Under the pieces are notes generated by a model. That model had not been told where the DNA came from and did no database searches. It saw only the letters and a list, made by a program, of their open reading frames with translations. Both the position numbers and the translations under genes were made by a program. From contig CAKOWY010000001.1 of NCBI GenBank assembly GCA_934129895.1, positions 62,001 through 126,000 on the forward strand: DNA of 64,000 nt, in the 5' to 3' direction. The DNA comes from an uncultured Clostridia bacterium. GTDB lineage: Bacteria > Bacillota > Clostridia > TANB77 > CAG-508. Position 1 is the first letter of the stretch. Each line of letters starts with the position of its first letter. This document shows, piece after piece, positions 16,504 through 26,213 of the stretch.

Positions 16504-17385
16504 TTATGCTCTTGGATGAGCCTTTTTATAAATATTTTTTAAGCTTTCATCTTGAAATTGCATATATATTTGTGTTGATAGTATATCTGAATGTCCAAGC
16601 ATTGTTTGAATTGATTTTAAATCAGCTCCATTTTGCAATAAATGTGTAGCAAATGAATGTCTTAATACGTGTGGTGTAATATCTTTTTCTATATGTGCTT
16701 GTTCCTTATAATATTTTATTATCTTCCAAAAACCTTGCCTTGTTAATCTTTGACCATTTACATTAACAAATAATGCTCTTTCACCTTCATCTTTTATCAT
16801 TATATCTCTACAATTATTTACATATTCTTTTAATGCTTTTAATGACATTGTTCCTAATGGTACTGTTCTTTCTTTTTTTCCATTTTTACATGTTGCATAT
16901 CCTCTATTTAAATCAACATCCTCTACATTTAATGATATTATTTCTGTTACCTTCATTCCTGTTGCATAAGCAAATTCTAACATCGCTTTATCTCTAATTC
17001 CTTTTAAATCAACATTTTTAGGTTGATCTAATAATAATGCTACTTCACTTGATGTTAGTACACTTGGTACTCTTTTTTCTATTTTGGGTGATGAAATTCC
17101 TTCTGTTGGGTCAGTTCCAATACTTTTGTTTTTTACTTCATATTGATAAAATGATCTTATTGAAGCTAATCCTCTAGAAATTGTTGATGGTTTTTTACCT
17201 ATTTCTTGCATATATGCTATATAATCCTTAATTCCTTCATCTGTTTCTTTTCCGTATTCTTTTCCTTGTTCATTTAAATATTTTTCATATTGTTTTAAAT
17301 CTCTTTCATAAGATTGAAGAGTATTATTTGATACTTTTTTGTCATTTTCCAAAAATCCAAAAAATAAGTTTAATTGTTCTTCCAT
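16504..17385 (-). CDS. xerD: Tyrosine recombinase of the XerC/XerD family
   Basis: 293 residues: SAM-like core-binding domain (1-90) and catalytic domain. HVLRHSFATHLL, LGHSDILSTQIY (nucleophile Tyr) and the terminal HPRA are canonical, as is the beta-hairpin lysine block KNGKKERTVPLG. The first catalytic arginine, normally in ATGLRVSE, is a lysine here (ATGMKVTE). The enzyme resolves chromosome dimers at dif. Neighbouring spoIIM matches the gene order known around ripX in Bacillus. Confidence 0.9.
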   Translation of the reverse strand: MEEQLNLFFGFLENDKKVSNNTLQSYERDLKQYEKYLNEQGKEYGKETDEGIKDYIAYMQEIGKKPSTISRGLASIRSFYQYEVKNKSIGTDPTEGISSPKIEKRVPSVLTSSEVALLLDQPKNVDLKGIRDKAMLEFAYATGMKVTEIISLNVEDVDLNRGYATCKNGKKERTVPLGTMSLKALKEYVNNCRDIMIKDEGERALFVNVNGQRLTRQGFWKIIKYYKEQAHIEKDITPHVLRHSFATHLLQNGADLKSIQTMLGHSDILSTQIYMQFQDESLKNIYKKAHPRA

Positions 17386-17486
17386 TTTTCCCCCACCTTA
17401 AATTTTGTTATTAAATTTTACATAACTAATGTACTTCTATGTTATATCAAATTTTTTATAAATTGTAAATAGATTTCCTGTATTTT

Positions 17487-18116
17487 CTAAAAATATTTTA
17501 CTAGCAATAATATTAATCTATACGAAATTTGTATCTTCACAAAAGTCGCTAATATCAGCACAATAGCTATGCTTATTGATATTATACTATGTTTTAAAAT
17601 TGATATTTTTATGTTTTCTTTTCGTCTGTCTTTTATTATAGATTTATATAGTTTTATACTACTTACTCCTAAAATTATAATTGATGGTATAATTATCAAA
17701 TTTTGCAAGAATATTGATATAAAAATAAATAATATTCCTTTTAATTTACCAAGAATACATACATAAGACGCAATCGTATATCCTAAGCAAAAACCTCTCA
17801 CAAGTATTATTCCAAATACAATTGGAATCCCTATAATTGTTGTTCCTGCAAACCATAATAATACTACTAATCCAATATTATTTTGTAGTTCATCTTTTTG
17901 TTCTCTGAAATAATCAACATTTTGAATTTGCTTTGTTTCATCTATATAAGTATTTATATATTTTTCTACATTTTCTTTAGAATCTGAATAATTAATAAAC
18001 ATAACTCCTAAAAAAACTCCAATTGTAAAAAATGCTGTTACTATAACATAAGACTTTATATTGTTAATAATTTCTAATTTTACCAAATTAAATATATCAA
18101 TCTTTTTCTTTTGCAC
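17487..18116 (-). CDS. spoIIM: Stage II sporulation protein M-like membrane protein
   Basis: 209 residues with a GTG start behind GGAG. Five or so hydrophobic segments and the family block FGIILVRGFCLGYTIAS are present. SpoIIM works with SpoIID and SpoIIP in septal peptidoglycan removal during engulfment. Its place beside xerD supports orthology. It is one of two sporulation-type genes here, the other being the ylbJ-like gene. Confidence 0.85.
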   Translation of the reverse strand: MQKKKIDIFNLVKLEIINNIKSYVIVTAFFTIGVFLGVMFINYSDSKENVEKYINTYIDETKQIQNVDYFREQKDELQNNIGLVVLLWFAGTTIIGIPIVFGIILVRGFCLGYTIASYVCILGKLKGILFIFISIFLQNLIIIPSIIILGVSSIKLYKSIIKDRRKENIKISILKHSIISISIAIVLILATFVKIQISYRLILLLVKYF

Positions 18117-18181
18117 TTTGTTTCTCCTTATTTACTTTTTATACATAATTTCTATTCAATAAGGATTATATTTAGAACTTT

Positions 18182-19375
18182 TTATTCGGCAGAAACTTTA
18201 CCGTAAATTCCTCCGCCTCCAGATTCTACCTTCATTTTTCCTTCACGTGCATTTACTATATTTTTAGCTATCTTTTCTCCTACAACAGATTCTATATCAT
18301 CTTTTGATAATTTATGTAATATATTCATCTCTGTTTCAAATGATTGCAACAACTTATCTATTGTTTTTGAACCAACTCCTGGAATAAATGTTAATGGTAC
18401 TTGATATATATATGGTGGTCTATTTGACGGACTTTGAGTTTGTTTTTTATCTTTTATTAATTCAATTCTATCAAAAACTCCAAAAGTTACTTTATCACTT
18501 CCACATTTAGGACATATTTCAACTGGTTCTTTTGTTTCGATTGTACAATCACAATTGTCACAATGCGTTCTATGATATTTTCCAAGTTTTGGATCTATTC
18601 CATAATTAGCTAAAACTCTACGTCCATCTTCACCTTTTAATGCTTTTACAACTTCTTTAAAACTGATATCTTCAACTAATAATTTATTATATTCTCTGGC
18701 AATTTTAGGTAATGAATGTGCATCAGAATTTGTTACAAATGTTTTATTTTCAAGTTCAGAAATCATATCAGCTAAATATGTATCAGAACTTAATCCAAGC
18801 TCAACTGCAAAAATTTTATTATATTTTTCTTTAAAAATATTCTCAATTCTATCTGTACAATTTCCATAATAACTTTTAAATGGAGTAAAAATATGTGCTG
18901 GAATCAAAATACCATCATATTTTTCTACAATATCAATTAAATCATATCCTGACAAATCTGACCTTTGAGTACTTAATGTAATATTTTTTATGTGATGACT
19001 CATTTCATCTGAAAATGCTTTTATATCTTTTAAGTGTGGAAAGAAACATATATTATGTGCCGCTCCACATTTTCCATTTCTTCCAACTTCTGATGTTTCT
19101 ACTTCACTTCCAAGTAAAATACATACTTTATCTTTATATATTATTCCGCCATCTTTTAATTCATAAGCCTCTCCTGTTTTCAAGAAGTTCTCTATATCTT
19201 CTATTACATAAGGTGATGCACAATCTATTATTCCAACTATATTTACACCTTTTCTTTCAGCACATTCTTTTGCAATGTTTGCAAAATTTAAACTTCTTGC
19301 AGCAGTTATTTTTATTGGTTTTCCGTTTTCACTTCTTCCTATATGAACATGTAAATCTGCAAATACTTCGTACAT
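18182..19375 (-). CDS. Endonuclease Q-like PHP-domain nuclease
   Basis: 397 residues. PHP metal ligands are seen in FADLHVHIGRS, GSEVETSE and TNSDAHSLPKI. A zinc ribbon CDNCDCTIE..CPKCG follows, and a helix-hairpin-helix (FIPGVGSKTIDKLL) closes the protein. EndoQ enzymes of archaea and some Firmicutes nick DNA 5' of deaminated or abasic bases. No Shine-Dalgarno sequence lies directly ahead of the ATG; the only one is separated from it by a hairpin (see 19385-19411). It belongs to the ftsH gene string. Confidence 0.85.
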   Translation of the reverse strand: MYEVFADLHVHIGRSENGKPIKITAARSLNFANIAKECAERKGVNIVGIIDCASPYVIEDIENFLKTGEAYELKDGGIIYKDKVCILLGSEVETSEVGRNGKCGAAHNICFFPHLKDIKAFSDEMSHHIKNITLSTQRSDLSGYDLIDIVEKYDGILIPAHIFTPFKSYYGNCTDRIENIFKEKYNKIFAVELGLSSDTYLADMISELENKTFVTNSDAHSLPKIAREYNKLLVEDISFKEVVKALKGEDGRRVLANYGIDPKLGKYHRTHCDNCDCTIETKEPVEICPKCGSDKVTFGVFDRIELIKDKKQTQSPSNRPPYIYQVPLTFIPGVGSKTIDKLLQSFETEMNILHKLSKDDIESVVGEKIAKNIVNAREGKMKVESGGGGIYGKVSAE

Positions 19376-19384
19376 TATATTAGT

Positions 19385-19411
19385 ATAATAGCCAAAATAG
19401 TTGGCTATTAT
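19385..19411 (-). promoter_or_regulatory. Hairpin between the Shine-Dalgarno sequence and start codon of the endoQ-like gene
   Basis: Minus strand: AAGGAGGA (19420-19413), then a perfect ATAATAGCC / GGCTATTAT hairpin, then 9 nt to the ATG. Folding the hairpin would bring the binding site to about 11 nt from the start. Confidence 0.5.
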
Positions 19412-19425
19412 ATCCTCCTTCTTTA

Positions 19426-20178
19426 TTATTTTATATGTTTTAATATCTTTTGCTCTGTTTCACTACTAAACATTGGTCTATTATTTTGTTCTGCACCTTG
19501 ATTTATCTTAATCTCATTGAATTTTTCATCAACTGCAATAGAATAATCAACAGATATTTTCTTTACAAATTCAGGTACATCTTTTGACTCTCTTACTAAT
19601 TTTTGTAGTCTTGCAAAAATAGTTGTATTTACAACTCCTGGAATAACTATTTTATCAAATTCAGTTGCAAATGTCTTAAATATTTCAAGATATCTATTAT
19701 ATTCAGTTTTTAAATTTCTATGTTCAATTAATACAAGTGCTTCATCTGCATTTAACCCTATTCTTTCAGGCCTATCTTGTAACATACCTCCAAATTGATC
19801 AACAAGCTCCAATATATCACTTTCTGGTTCTCTTTTTTCTTGTTCACTATATCTATTAACACCTTCACAGATTTTACAAAATCTTGCATCAAATCCTAAT
19901 TTTCTTAATAATTGTGCTCCTTCCATTGCATAAGTTTTTACTTTTCCTAGCTTTTGAGCATCATCTACCTTTTTACAATTACACAATAAACATGCAGTTA
20001 ATATTAAATTATGATCAAGTTTAACATTTGTATATTTTAAAAACATTCTTGCAATTTCTGTTTTAAATACTGTAGACTTATCAAAATTAATTCCTAACTT
20101 AGGTGCTAAAAAGTAAAGTATTTCTTCTTTTGTTATTAAATCTTCTTCATTTAAAATATAATTTGCAAATTCATCCAT
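19426..20178 (-). CDS. Degenerate HD-domain-like protein
   Basis: 250 residues from the ATG that follows GGAGG by 8 nt; an earlier in-frame GTG overlaps the binding site. The central region has the helix pattern of an HD phosphohydrolase (ACLLCNCKKVDDAQKLGKVK), but CNCKK stands where HDIGK is expected, so metal binding should be lost. The C-terminal 90 residues are helical and charged. It lies 27 nt after ftsH. The role is unknown; a structural or regulatory pseudoenzyme is inferred. Confidence 0.65.
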   Translation of the reverse strand: MDEFANYILNEEDLITKEEILYFLAPKLGINFDKSTVFKTEIARMFLKYTNVKLDHNLILTACLLCNCKKVDDAQKLGKVKTYAMEGAQLLRKLGFDARFCKICEGVNRYSEQEKREPESDILELVDQFGGMLQDRPERIGLNADEALVLIEHRNLKTEYNRYLEIFKTFATEFDKIVIPGVVNTTIFARLQKLVRESKDVPEFVKKISVDYSIAVDEKFNEIKINQGAEQNNRPMFSSETEQKILKHIK

Positions 20179-20205
20179 CTTTTGTTCCTCCACTATTATT
20201 TTCTT

Positions 20206-22029
20206 TTATTTTTGCATAAAGAATTTATTAAATTCATCTTCATTAATTTTTTCTTTACTTATTAGTTCTGCTGCAATTGCATGTAATATATCCATATTAT
20301 CTAGTAAAATTCTTTGAGCTCTGACATAAGCTGTGTCTATAAGTCTTTTTACTTCTTGCCCAATTACATCTTCCATATTATTTCCTAATAATTGATATTC
20401 GTAATTTCCATCACTACTTTTTAAACTTATAGGTCCAACAACATCACTCATTCCATATACTGTAACCATATTTTTTGCAATCTCTGTTGCAACTTCTATA
20501 TCATTACTTGCTCCTGTTGAAATGTCATTTAATACTATTTTCTCTGCTGCACGACCACCTAATAAAGCTACTAATTTTTCTTCCATTTCTGTTTTTGAAA
20601 TAAAATATTTATCTTCATCAGATTTATACATTGTATATCCTCCAGCAACTCCTCTTGGAACAATTGAAACTTCTTTTACAGCTGTTTGAGTTGGTAAGAA
20701 TTGACTTACAATAGCATGTCCTGCTTCATGATATGCAGTTAATCTTTTATCTTTTTCAGATGTTTTTCTACTTGTTTTTTCAAGTCCTACTGTAACTTTT
20801 TTTACCGCTTCATCTAAATCATCATTAGATATTGCTTTGTGTTGCTTTTTAGTAGCAATTATAGCTGCTTCATTTAATATATTAGCAAGCTCTGCACCTG
20901 TAAATCCTGCAGTATCTTCTGCTATACTGTGTAATGAAACATCTTGAGCTATTTTTTTATCTTTAGCATGTATTTTTAATATTTCTTCTCTTCCTCTTAT
21001 ATCTGGCACTGGAATTGTAATTTGTCTATCAAATCTACCAGGTCTTAACAATGCTTTATCTAACATTTCTGGTCTATTTGTTGCAGCTAATACTATTATT
21101 GTTTCTTCTGATGAGAATCCATCCATTTCAACCAATAATTGATTCAATGTTTGATTGTTTTCTGTTTCAGCACCACTATTACTTGTTCTTCTTGAACCTA
21201 TTGCATCAATTTCATCTATAAATACTATACATGGTGATAATTTTCTTGCTTTATCAAATAATTTTCTTACTCTTGATGCTCCTAAACCTGCAAACATTTC
21301 TATAAATTCTGAACCACTCATAGAAATAAATGGTACATCAGCTTCACCAGCAATTGCCTTTGCTATTAATGTTTTTCCTGTTCCTGGTTTTCCATATAAT
21401 AAAACTCCTTTAGGAATTTTAGCTCCCATTTCTGCAAATTGTTTTGGTTGTTTTAAGAATTCAACCAATTCTTTTAATTCTTCTTTTTCTTCATCTAATC
21501 CTGCAATATCATCAAATGTTATTTTTGTTTTTCTTTCAGTATCTTCATATACTTCGCCTTTTTCTCCAAATCCTTGCATTTTATAAATCATAATAAATAA
21601 TGCAACCATTATAGCTGTTGGTAAAAATGATATTACATAAGATGGTATTTTTGCAAATACACTTTGTGCTTTTTGACTTAATTCTATTTCATTTCCTTCT
21701 AATGCTTGACTTTGAATAAGTTCCATAAAAACTTGTGTATTTGGTATTATTGCTTTTTTCTCTTCTTCAACATCTTTTAACTTTACTTTTAAAGATGTAC
21801 TTCCAACTGTCATATCAATTTTTTCTACATTTTTATTTTGAATTTCTCTTATTAATTCTGTATATGTTAATGTTTTATCATTTTCTTCATTTTTATTGTT
21901 TATGCTTTTATATTGAAAATATATAGTTACTACCAAAACTCCAATCAATATGACTAATAATAAAATTAATATTATTATTTCTGACTTTTTCTTCTTTTTA
22001 TCTTTTTCATTCTTTTTGTCTTTATTCAT
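20206..22029 (-). CDS. ftsH: ATP-dependent zinc metalloprotease FtsH
   Basis: 607 residues. Two transmembrane helices (about 17-38 and 127-147) bracket a small external domain. The AAA module shows Walker A GKPGTGKT, Walker B IVFIDEIDAIG and the second region of homology RPGRFDR. The zinc site is HEAGH. It degrades misfolded membrane and cytosolic proteins at the membrane. The length is typical. AAAGGA is the binding site. Confidence 0.97.
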   Translation of the reverse strand: MNKDKKNEKDKKKKKSEIIILILLLVILIGVLVVTIYFQYKSINNKNEENDKTLTYTELIREIQNKNVEKIDMTVGSTSLKVKLKDVEEEKKAIIPNTQVFMELIQSQALEGNEIELSQKAQSVFAKIPSYVISFLPTAIMVALFIMIYKMQGFGEKGEVYEDTERKTKITFDDIAGLDEEKEELKELVEFLKQPKQFAEMGAKIPKGVLLYGKPGTGKTLIAKAIAGEADVPFISMSGSEFIEMFAGLGASRVRKLFDKARKLSPCIVFIDEIDAIGSRRTSNSGAETENNQTLNQLLVEMDGFSSEETIIVLAATNRPEMLDKALLRPGRFDRQITIPVPDIRGREEILKIHAKDKKIAQDVSLHSIAEDTAGFTGAELANILNEAAIIATKKQHKAISNDDLDEAVKKVTVGLEKTSRKTSEKDKRLTAYHEAGHAIVSQFLPTQTAVKEVSIVPRGVAGGYTMYKSDEDKYFISKTEMEEKLVALLGGRAAEKIVLNDISTGASNDIEVATEIAKNMVTVYGMSDVVGPISLKSSDGNYEYQLLGNNMEDVIGQEVKRLIDTAYVRAQRILLDNMDILHAIAAELISKEKINEDEFNKFFMQK

Positions 22030-22049
22030 TTTATTATAATCCTTTCTCT

Positions 22050-23114
22050 TTAAGCTTCTGAACCATCAGGTTCCTCATTTTTATTATCTTTTTCTTCATC
22101 ATTTTCGTTGTCTTCTTCACCTTTTTCTTCATCATTTGGTTCTACAGATGGTTCTTCTTTATTATCTTGTTCATTTATTTCCTTTCCTACTTCTTTTTGT
22201 ACTTGTCTTATTTCTTGAACTTCTTGCATTTTCTTTATAAAGTCATCTTTTAATATAAAAATTACAGCTGCTAAATAAATATATGCAATTGTAATATAGG
22301 CAACTTGAAAATATTGTATTTTAAAATCTATAAAATAATTAATTACTATATATAAAATATTTAAAATTATAGGTAATGTCAATGAATATGCTGCCATATT
22401 ATATAATGCTCTAAATCTCATTCTTATACCTGCTATCATTGTAGTAAATAATCCAAATATAGCTATTTCTAGAGCATCTACTATCATTCCTATTAATTGT
22501 ACAAATATCCATAATGTAAATGTTGAAACTGCATATTTTAAATAAAATGTATTCATTTTAGAAGATTTTAAAAATTCTATAAAATCCGCTTTTGAAAAAG
22601 ACTCTCCAATTTCTTCTCCCAAATACATTTTCATTAATTCTTTATAAGTATAAGAATTTGAAGTTATATTACTTTCACTTAAAATAATTTTAATTACTAC
22701 TTGATCTTTATAAAAATATATTATATTTCCTTCTTTTAATTTATTTTCTTCTTCAAATACAGCCTTTTCATTTTCATCTTCTATTGATGTGTTTATATAT
22801 ACAGCATCAATTCCGCTAACTCCAAGATCTTTTATTGTTATTGGCTCTTCACTATACATTTGAACATTTCCTTCTGAATAAGAAAATTCTGGAAGCTTAT
22901 CACTAATATATTCTGTTATTTGATTTACATTTTTTTTCATTGAAATTGTAGAACTTATTGTAATAAAAACAGTTATTATACAACTCAATGCTAATAAATA
23001 TTGAATTGCTCTCCAAACCCCTTCAGTTGCCATCTCTGGATATTTTTCAAATTTTGTAATTGAATACCATACTTTTTTAAAAAAGTTGATATTAACGACT
23101 TCTTCTTTTTCCAT
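22050..23114 (-). CDS. DUF1189 family membrane protein
   Basis: 354 residues. The N-terminal block FFKKVWYSITKFEKYPEMA is characteristic of DUF1189. Membrane helices lie near 35-57, then a soluble external segment of about 130 residues, then four helices (about 195-290), and a very acidic tail of Glu, Asp and Asn repeats. The function is unknown. It sits 20 nt ahead of ftsH and is probably co-transcribed. Confidence 0.8.
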   Translation of the reverse strand: MEKEEVVNINFFKKVWYSITKFEKYPEMATEGVWRAIQYLLALSCIITVFITISSTISMKKNVNQITEYISDKLPEFSYSEGNVQMYSEEPITIKDLGVSGIDAVYINTSIEDENEKAVFEEENKLKEGNIIYFYKDQVVIKIILSESNITSNSYTYKELMKMYLGEEIGESFSKADFIEFLKSSKMNTFYLKYAVSTFTLWIFVQLIGMIVDALEIAIFGLFTTMIAGIRMRFRALYNMAAYSLTLPIILNILYIVINYFIDFKIQYFQVAYITIAYIYLAAVIFILKDDFIKKMQEVQEIRQVQKEVGKEINEQDNKEEPSVEPNDEEKGEEDNENDEEKDNKNEEPDGSEA

Positions 23115-23165
23115 TATTAACTTCCTCTTTTTATATTTAGATTTTTAGGAATTATCTATAACCCT

Positions 23166-24275
23166 TTAAATGTACTTTCTTTTTATTCTACTATCTACTA
23201 ACATTGGACTTACTTCAAACAAAACCTCATCATTTATATTTACACTTTTTCCAGTAATGTCAATTGTTACATGATACATTCCTAATCTTCCAAGTACTTT
23301 ATATTTTTCCCCATTTATTTTAACAAAAATTTCTTGCTTTCTAAATACATTTTTTATGTCTCTTACTATATATCTTATTTTATCTCTTTTTCTAAACATG
23401 TCCTTATCTACTATTGTATTAAAACCATCAGCATATCCACATGGCACAATTGCAACTTTAGTTTCTTTTTTGGTCTTATATGAATTTGAATATCCTATAT
23501 TATATCCTTTTGGTAATGTCTTTATTTCTGCAACATTTGATTTTAAAATTCCAACTCTTTTAAATCCATATATATTTGGTATTGATATTCTTCCCAATAA
23601 TGCTGACCCTATTCTAACAGCATTTAAATGCATTTCATCAAATCTTAAAAAAGCTGATGAATTACTTATATGTAACATTCCTGTTTGAATTCCATTTGTT
23701 TTTAATATTTCTACACTTTTAACAAATCTATTAAATTGTTCTTTAGACTCTTTTCCATTTCCAAAAAAAGCAATTGATAAATGCGAAAATGTTCCTTCAA
23801 TCTTTATGTTTTTCCATCTTTTTATATCTTCTACATCTTCTGCTATTTTACTATATATAAAGCCATATCTTCCAAAGCCTGTATCTATTTTTAAATGTAC
23901 TCTCGCTTTCTTATTTTGTGCTAATTCATTTACAACATTTCCAGCTTCTTTTGAACCAATTGTTAAAATAATATCATTTTCTAGCAATTTTTTTACATCT
24001 GATTTTACAGCTGTAGAAGACATCATTAAAATGTCTTCTTTTATTCCACCTTTTCTAAGTTCAAGTGCCTCTTCAACTGTTGCAACTGCAAGCATTTGTA
24101 TTCCATTGTCTACTAGAAATTTTGAATATTGTACTAGACCAAGCCCATATCCATTTCCTTTAACAACTGCAATTATTTTAACTTTTTTACCAGAGCCTTT
24201 TTTTTCATTTATTATCTGCTTTATTACTCTTAAATTATGCTTGATTTTATCTTTTTCGACTAATAATTCTTTCAA
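23166..24275 (-). CDS. alr: Alanine racemase
   Basis: 369 residues with a TTG start behind AGAGGAAG. The PLP lysine is in VVKGNGYGLG, and KIDTGFGRYGF and CGYADGFN match the family barrel and C-terminal domain with its catalytic Tyr region. It makes D-alanine for peptidoglycan. The gene lies next to femAB, another wall-precursor enzyme. A serine racemase activity cannot be excluded from sequence. Confidence 0.9.
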   Translation of the reverse strand: MKELLVEKDKIKHNLRVIKQIINEKKGSGKKVKIIAVVKGNGYGLGLVQYSKFLVDNGIQMLAVATVEEALELRKGGIKEDILMMSSTAVKSDVKKLLENDIILTIGSKEAGNVVNELAQNKKARVHLKIDTGFGRYGFIYSKIAEDVEDIKRWKNIKIEGTFSHLSIAFFGNGKESKEQFNRFVKSVEILKTNGIQTGMLHISNSSAFLRFDEMHLNAVRIGSALLGRISIPNIYGFKRVGILKSNVAEIKTLPKGYNIGYSNSYKTKKETKVAIVPCGYADGFNTIVDKDMFRKRDKIRYIVRDIKNVFRKQEIFVKINGEKYKVLGRLGMYHVTIDITGKSVNINDEVLFEVSPMLVDSRIKRKYI

Positions 24276-24309
24276 TGTATATTCTTCCTCTCATTTGATA
24301 TACTATTTA

Positions 24310-25365
24310 TTATTTCTTAAATTTTGTTTTTAACCCTCTTAAATTTCTAAATGTTTTTTCAGAAAATTTATATATTGAATAAGTAAATGGCTTAAATGGT
24401 ATATAAACTTCTCCAATAAACTCTGTAAATGTTGCTCCAAATCCTTTTTTGAATCTATATAAACCATATTGTGGATGATTTTCATCAACAACTCCAGATA
24501 CTCCTCTAAAGTCATATACATCATCTTTTCTTGCTATAGCCATTTTTATCATTTCCCATTGTAATAAATAGTTTGGCATCAAATTTCTATGTTCATTACT
24601 ACTAGCACCATACAAGTACCATGTTTTATTACCATAAAAAATCGGAATTACTCCTGATATTGGTTTTCCATCATGATATGCCATTAGCAATTTTAAATGT
24701 TCTGGAGCCATTTCATCATACATTTTTTCAAAATATGATAATGGTCTTGTTATAAATCCATCTCTTGCTCCTGTTTCAATCATAATCTTATGGAATTCTT
24801 TTAAATCTTCTCTTGTTCCTTCTCTAACTTCTACTCCTTTTTTTATAGCAAGTCTTATATTATATCTTGTTTTTGAATGAAATCCTGCCATAATTTCTTC
24901 TTCTGTTTTTCCTTTTATATCTAATCTAAAAACATATCTTGGTTGTATTTCTTCTCTAAAATTTTTTGCATCATCTTTTATTTTATATCCTAAATTTGTT
25001 ACAACTTTTCTAAATTCTTCGTCACTGCTTAAAATATCTGGTTCTGCTTTATATACAATTGCATTATATTTTTTTGCTAATTCCTTTATTCCATCTGTTA
25101 ATTGTTTCATTACTGATATATCATGTATATCAGCTGTTGGTCCTCTTGATGAATACATTATATTACCAAATAATGGTATTTTCCTAATTAAAATACTTAC
25201 TGCTCCAATTATTTTTTTTCTTTCATCTTCTGCTAATACTATTTCATTTTTCCAATTGCTTTTTACTTTTGCCCATTCTGGTGATTGTTGAAAATTGCAT
25301 CTCTCATGTTTTTCTAAAAACTCTTTATATTCTTTCTTGTCTTTCTCATCTGTTACTATTCTCAT
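24310..25365 (-). CDS. FemAB-family peptidoglycan bridge aminoacyltransferase
   Basis: 351 residues of two GNAT-like halves. FQQSPEWAKVK near the start and GVIPIFYGNKTWYLYGASS in the second half are typical. Family members add amino acids from tRNA to the lysine of the lipid II stem peptide. It lies 34 nt upstream of alr on the same strand. The binding site is weak. The amino acid transferred is not predictable. Confidence 0.85.
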   Translation of the reverse strand: MRIVTDEKDKKEYKEFLEKHERCNFQQSPEWAKVKSNWKNEIVLAEDERKKIIGAVSILIRKIPLFGNIMYSSRGPTADIHDISVMKQLTDGIKELAKKYNAIVYKAEPDILSSDEEFRKVVTNLGYKIKDDAKNFREEIQPRYVFRLDIKGKTEEEIMAGFHSKTRYNIRLAIKKGVEVREGTREDLKEFHKIMIETGARDGFITRPLSYFEKMYDEMAPEHLKLLMAYHDGKPISGVIPIFYGNKTWYLYGASSNEHRNLMPNYLLQWEMIKMAIARKDDVYDFRGVSGVVDENHPQYGLYRFKKGFGATFTEFIGEVYIPFKPFTYSIYKFSEKTFRNLRGLKTKFKK

Positions 25366-25510
25366 CTTGTTTCACTCGTACAATATAACAATTAGTTTAT
25401 TATACGAATTTCTCCTTTCCTTTTTTGACTTTTTTTATTAATTATTTTACTTTTTTATATATTTTTCCATGCTTATTGTACACTAATTATATTATTTTTA
25501 CAAGGCTTTT

Positions 25511-25567
25511 TAAAAAAATAATGCCCATAGATTGTTCTACATTTTAAACAATCTACAAGCATTATTT
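25511..25567 (-). terminator. Terminator of the cyclophilin operon
   Basis: Twenty-nucleotide arms (AATAATGC..AGATTGTT and AACAATCTA..GCATTATT) followed by a T run. It sits in the 222-bp gap before femAB, where I see nothing else. Confidence 0.8.
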
Positions 25568-25587
25568 TTTATTATATCAATATTATT

Positions 25588-26196
25588 TTAATCTATAATT
25601 GATACTTTTTCAATTATTGGTTGATTTACTTTTAATACAGTTCCATTGTTGTCTTCTACTTCAACATCTTCACATATTTTATCAACTATTTCTATTCCTT
25701 TTGTTACTTTTCCAAATCCAGCATAAGCTCCATCTAATCCTGTATAATCTTCATGCATTATAAAGAATTGTGAACTTGCACTGTCATAAGAAGCTGCTCT
25801 TGCCATTGATATTGTTCCTCTTGTATGTGAAATAGTATTATTAACTCCATTTAATGAAAATTCTCCTTTTATGTTTTCTTTGCTTCCTCCTGTTCCATTT
25901 CCATTTGGATCTCCACCTTGAATCATAAATCCTGAAATAATTCTGTGGAAAGTCAATCCATCATAAAATCCTTCATTAGCAAGCTTTGCAAAGTTTGCAA
26001 CTGTTATTGGAGCAATATCAGCATATAATTCAACTGAAATTGTACCATAGTCTTTTACAATAATTTCAGCATGATGTGTTCCATGACTATATTGGTTTTC
26101 TTCATTTTTATCTGAATTATTATTCATATATATAATTCCTCCTGCAATTATTAAAATTATAAGCACTATACTTATTATTATGTAACTTTTTTTCAT
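25588..26196 (-). CDS. Exported cyclophilin-type peptidyl-prolyl isomerase
   Basis: 202 residues: a membrane anchor (about 5-24, no lipobox Cys), then a cyclophilin domain with FHRIISGFMIQGGD (catalytic Arg), SSQFFIM and LDGAYAGFGKV. It speeds proline isomerisation of proteins outside the membrane. It follows the coiled-coil protein gene by 17 nt and is probably in operon with it. Confidence 0.92.
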   Translation of the reverse strand: MKKSYIIISIVLIILIIAGGIIYMNNNSDKNEENQYSHGTHHAEIIVKDYGTISVELYADIAPITVANFAKLANEGFYDGLTFHRIISGFMIQGGDPNGNGTGGSKENIKGEFSLNGVNNTISHTRGTISMARAASYDSASSQFFIMHEDYTGLDGAYAGFGKVTKGIEIVDKICEDVEVEDNNGTVLKVNQPIIEKVSIID

Positions 26197-26213
26197 TTGC
26201 TTTTCCTCATTTC

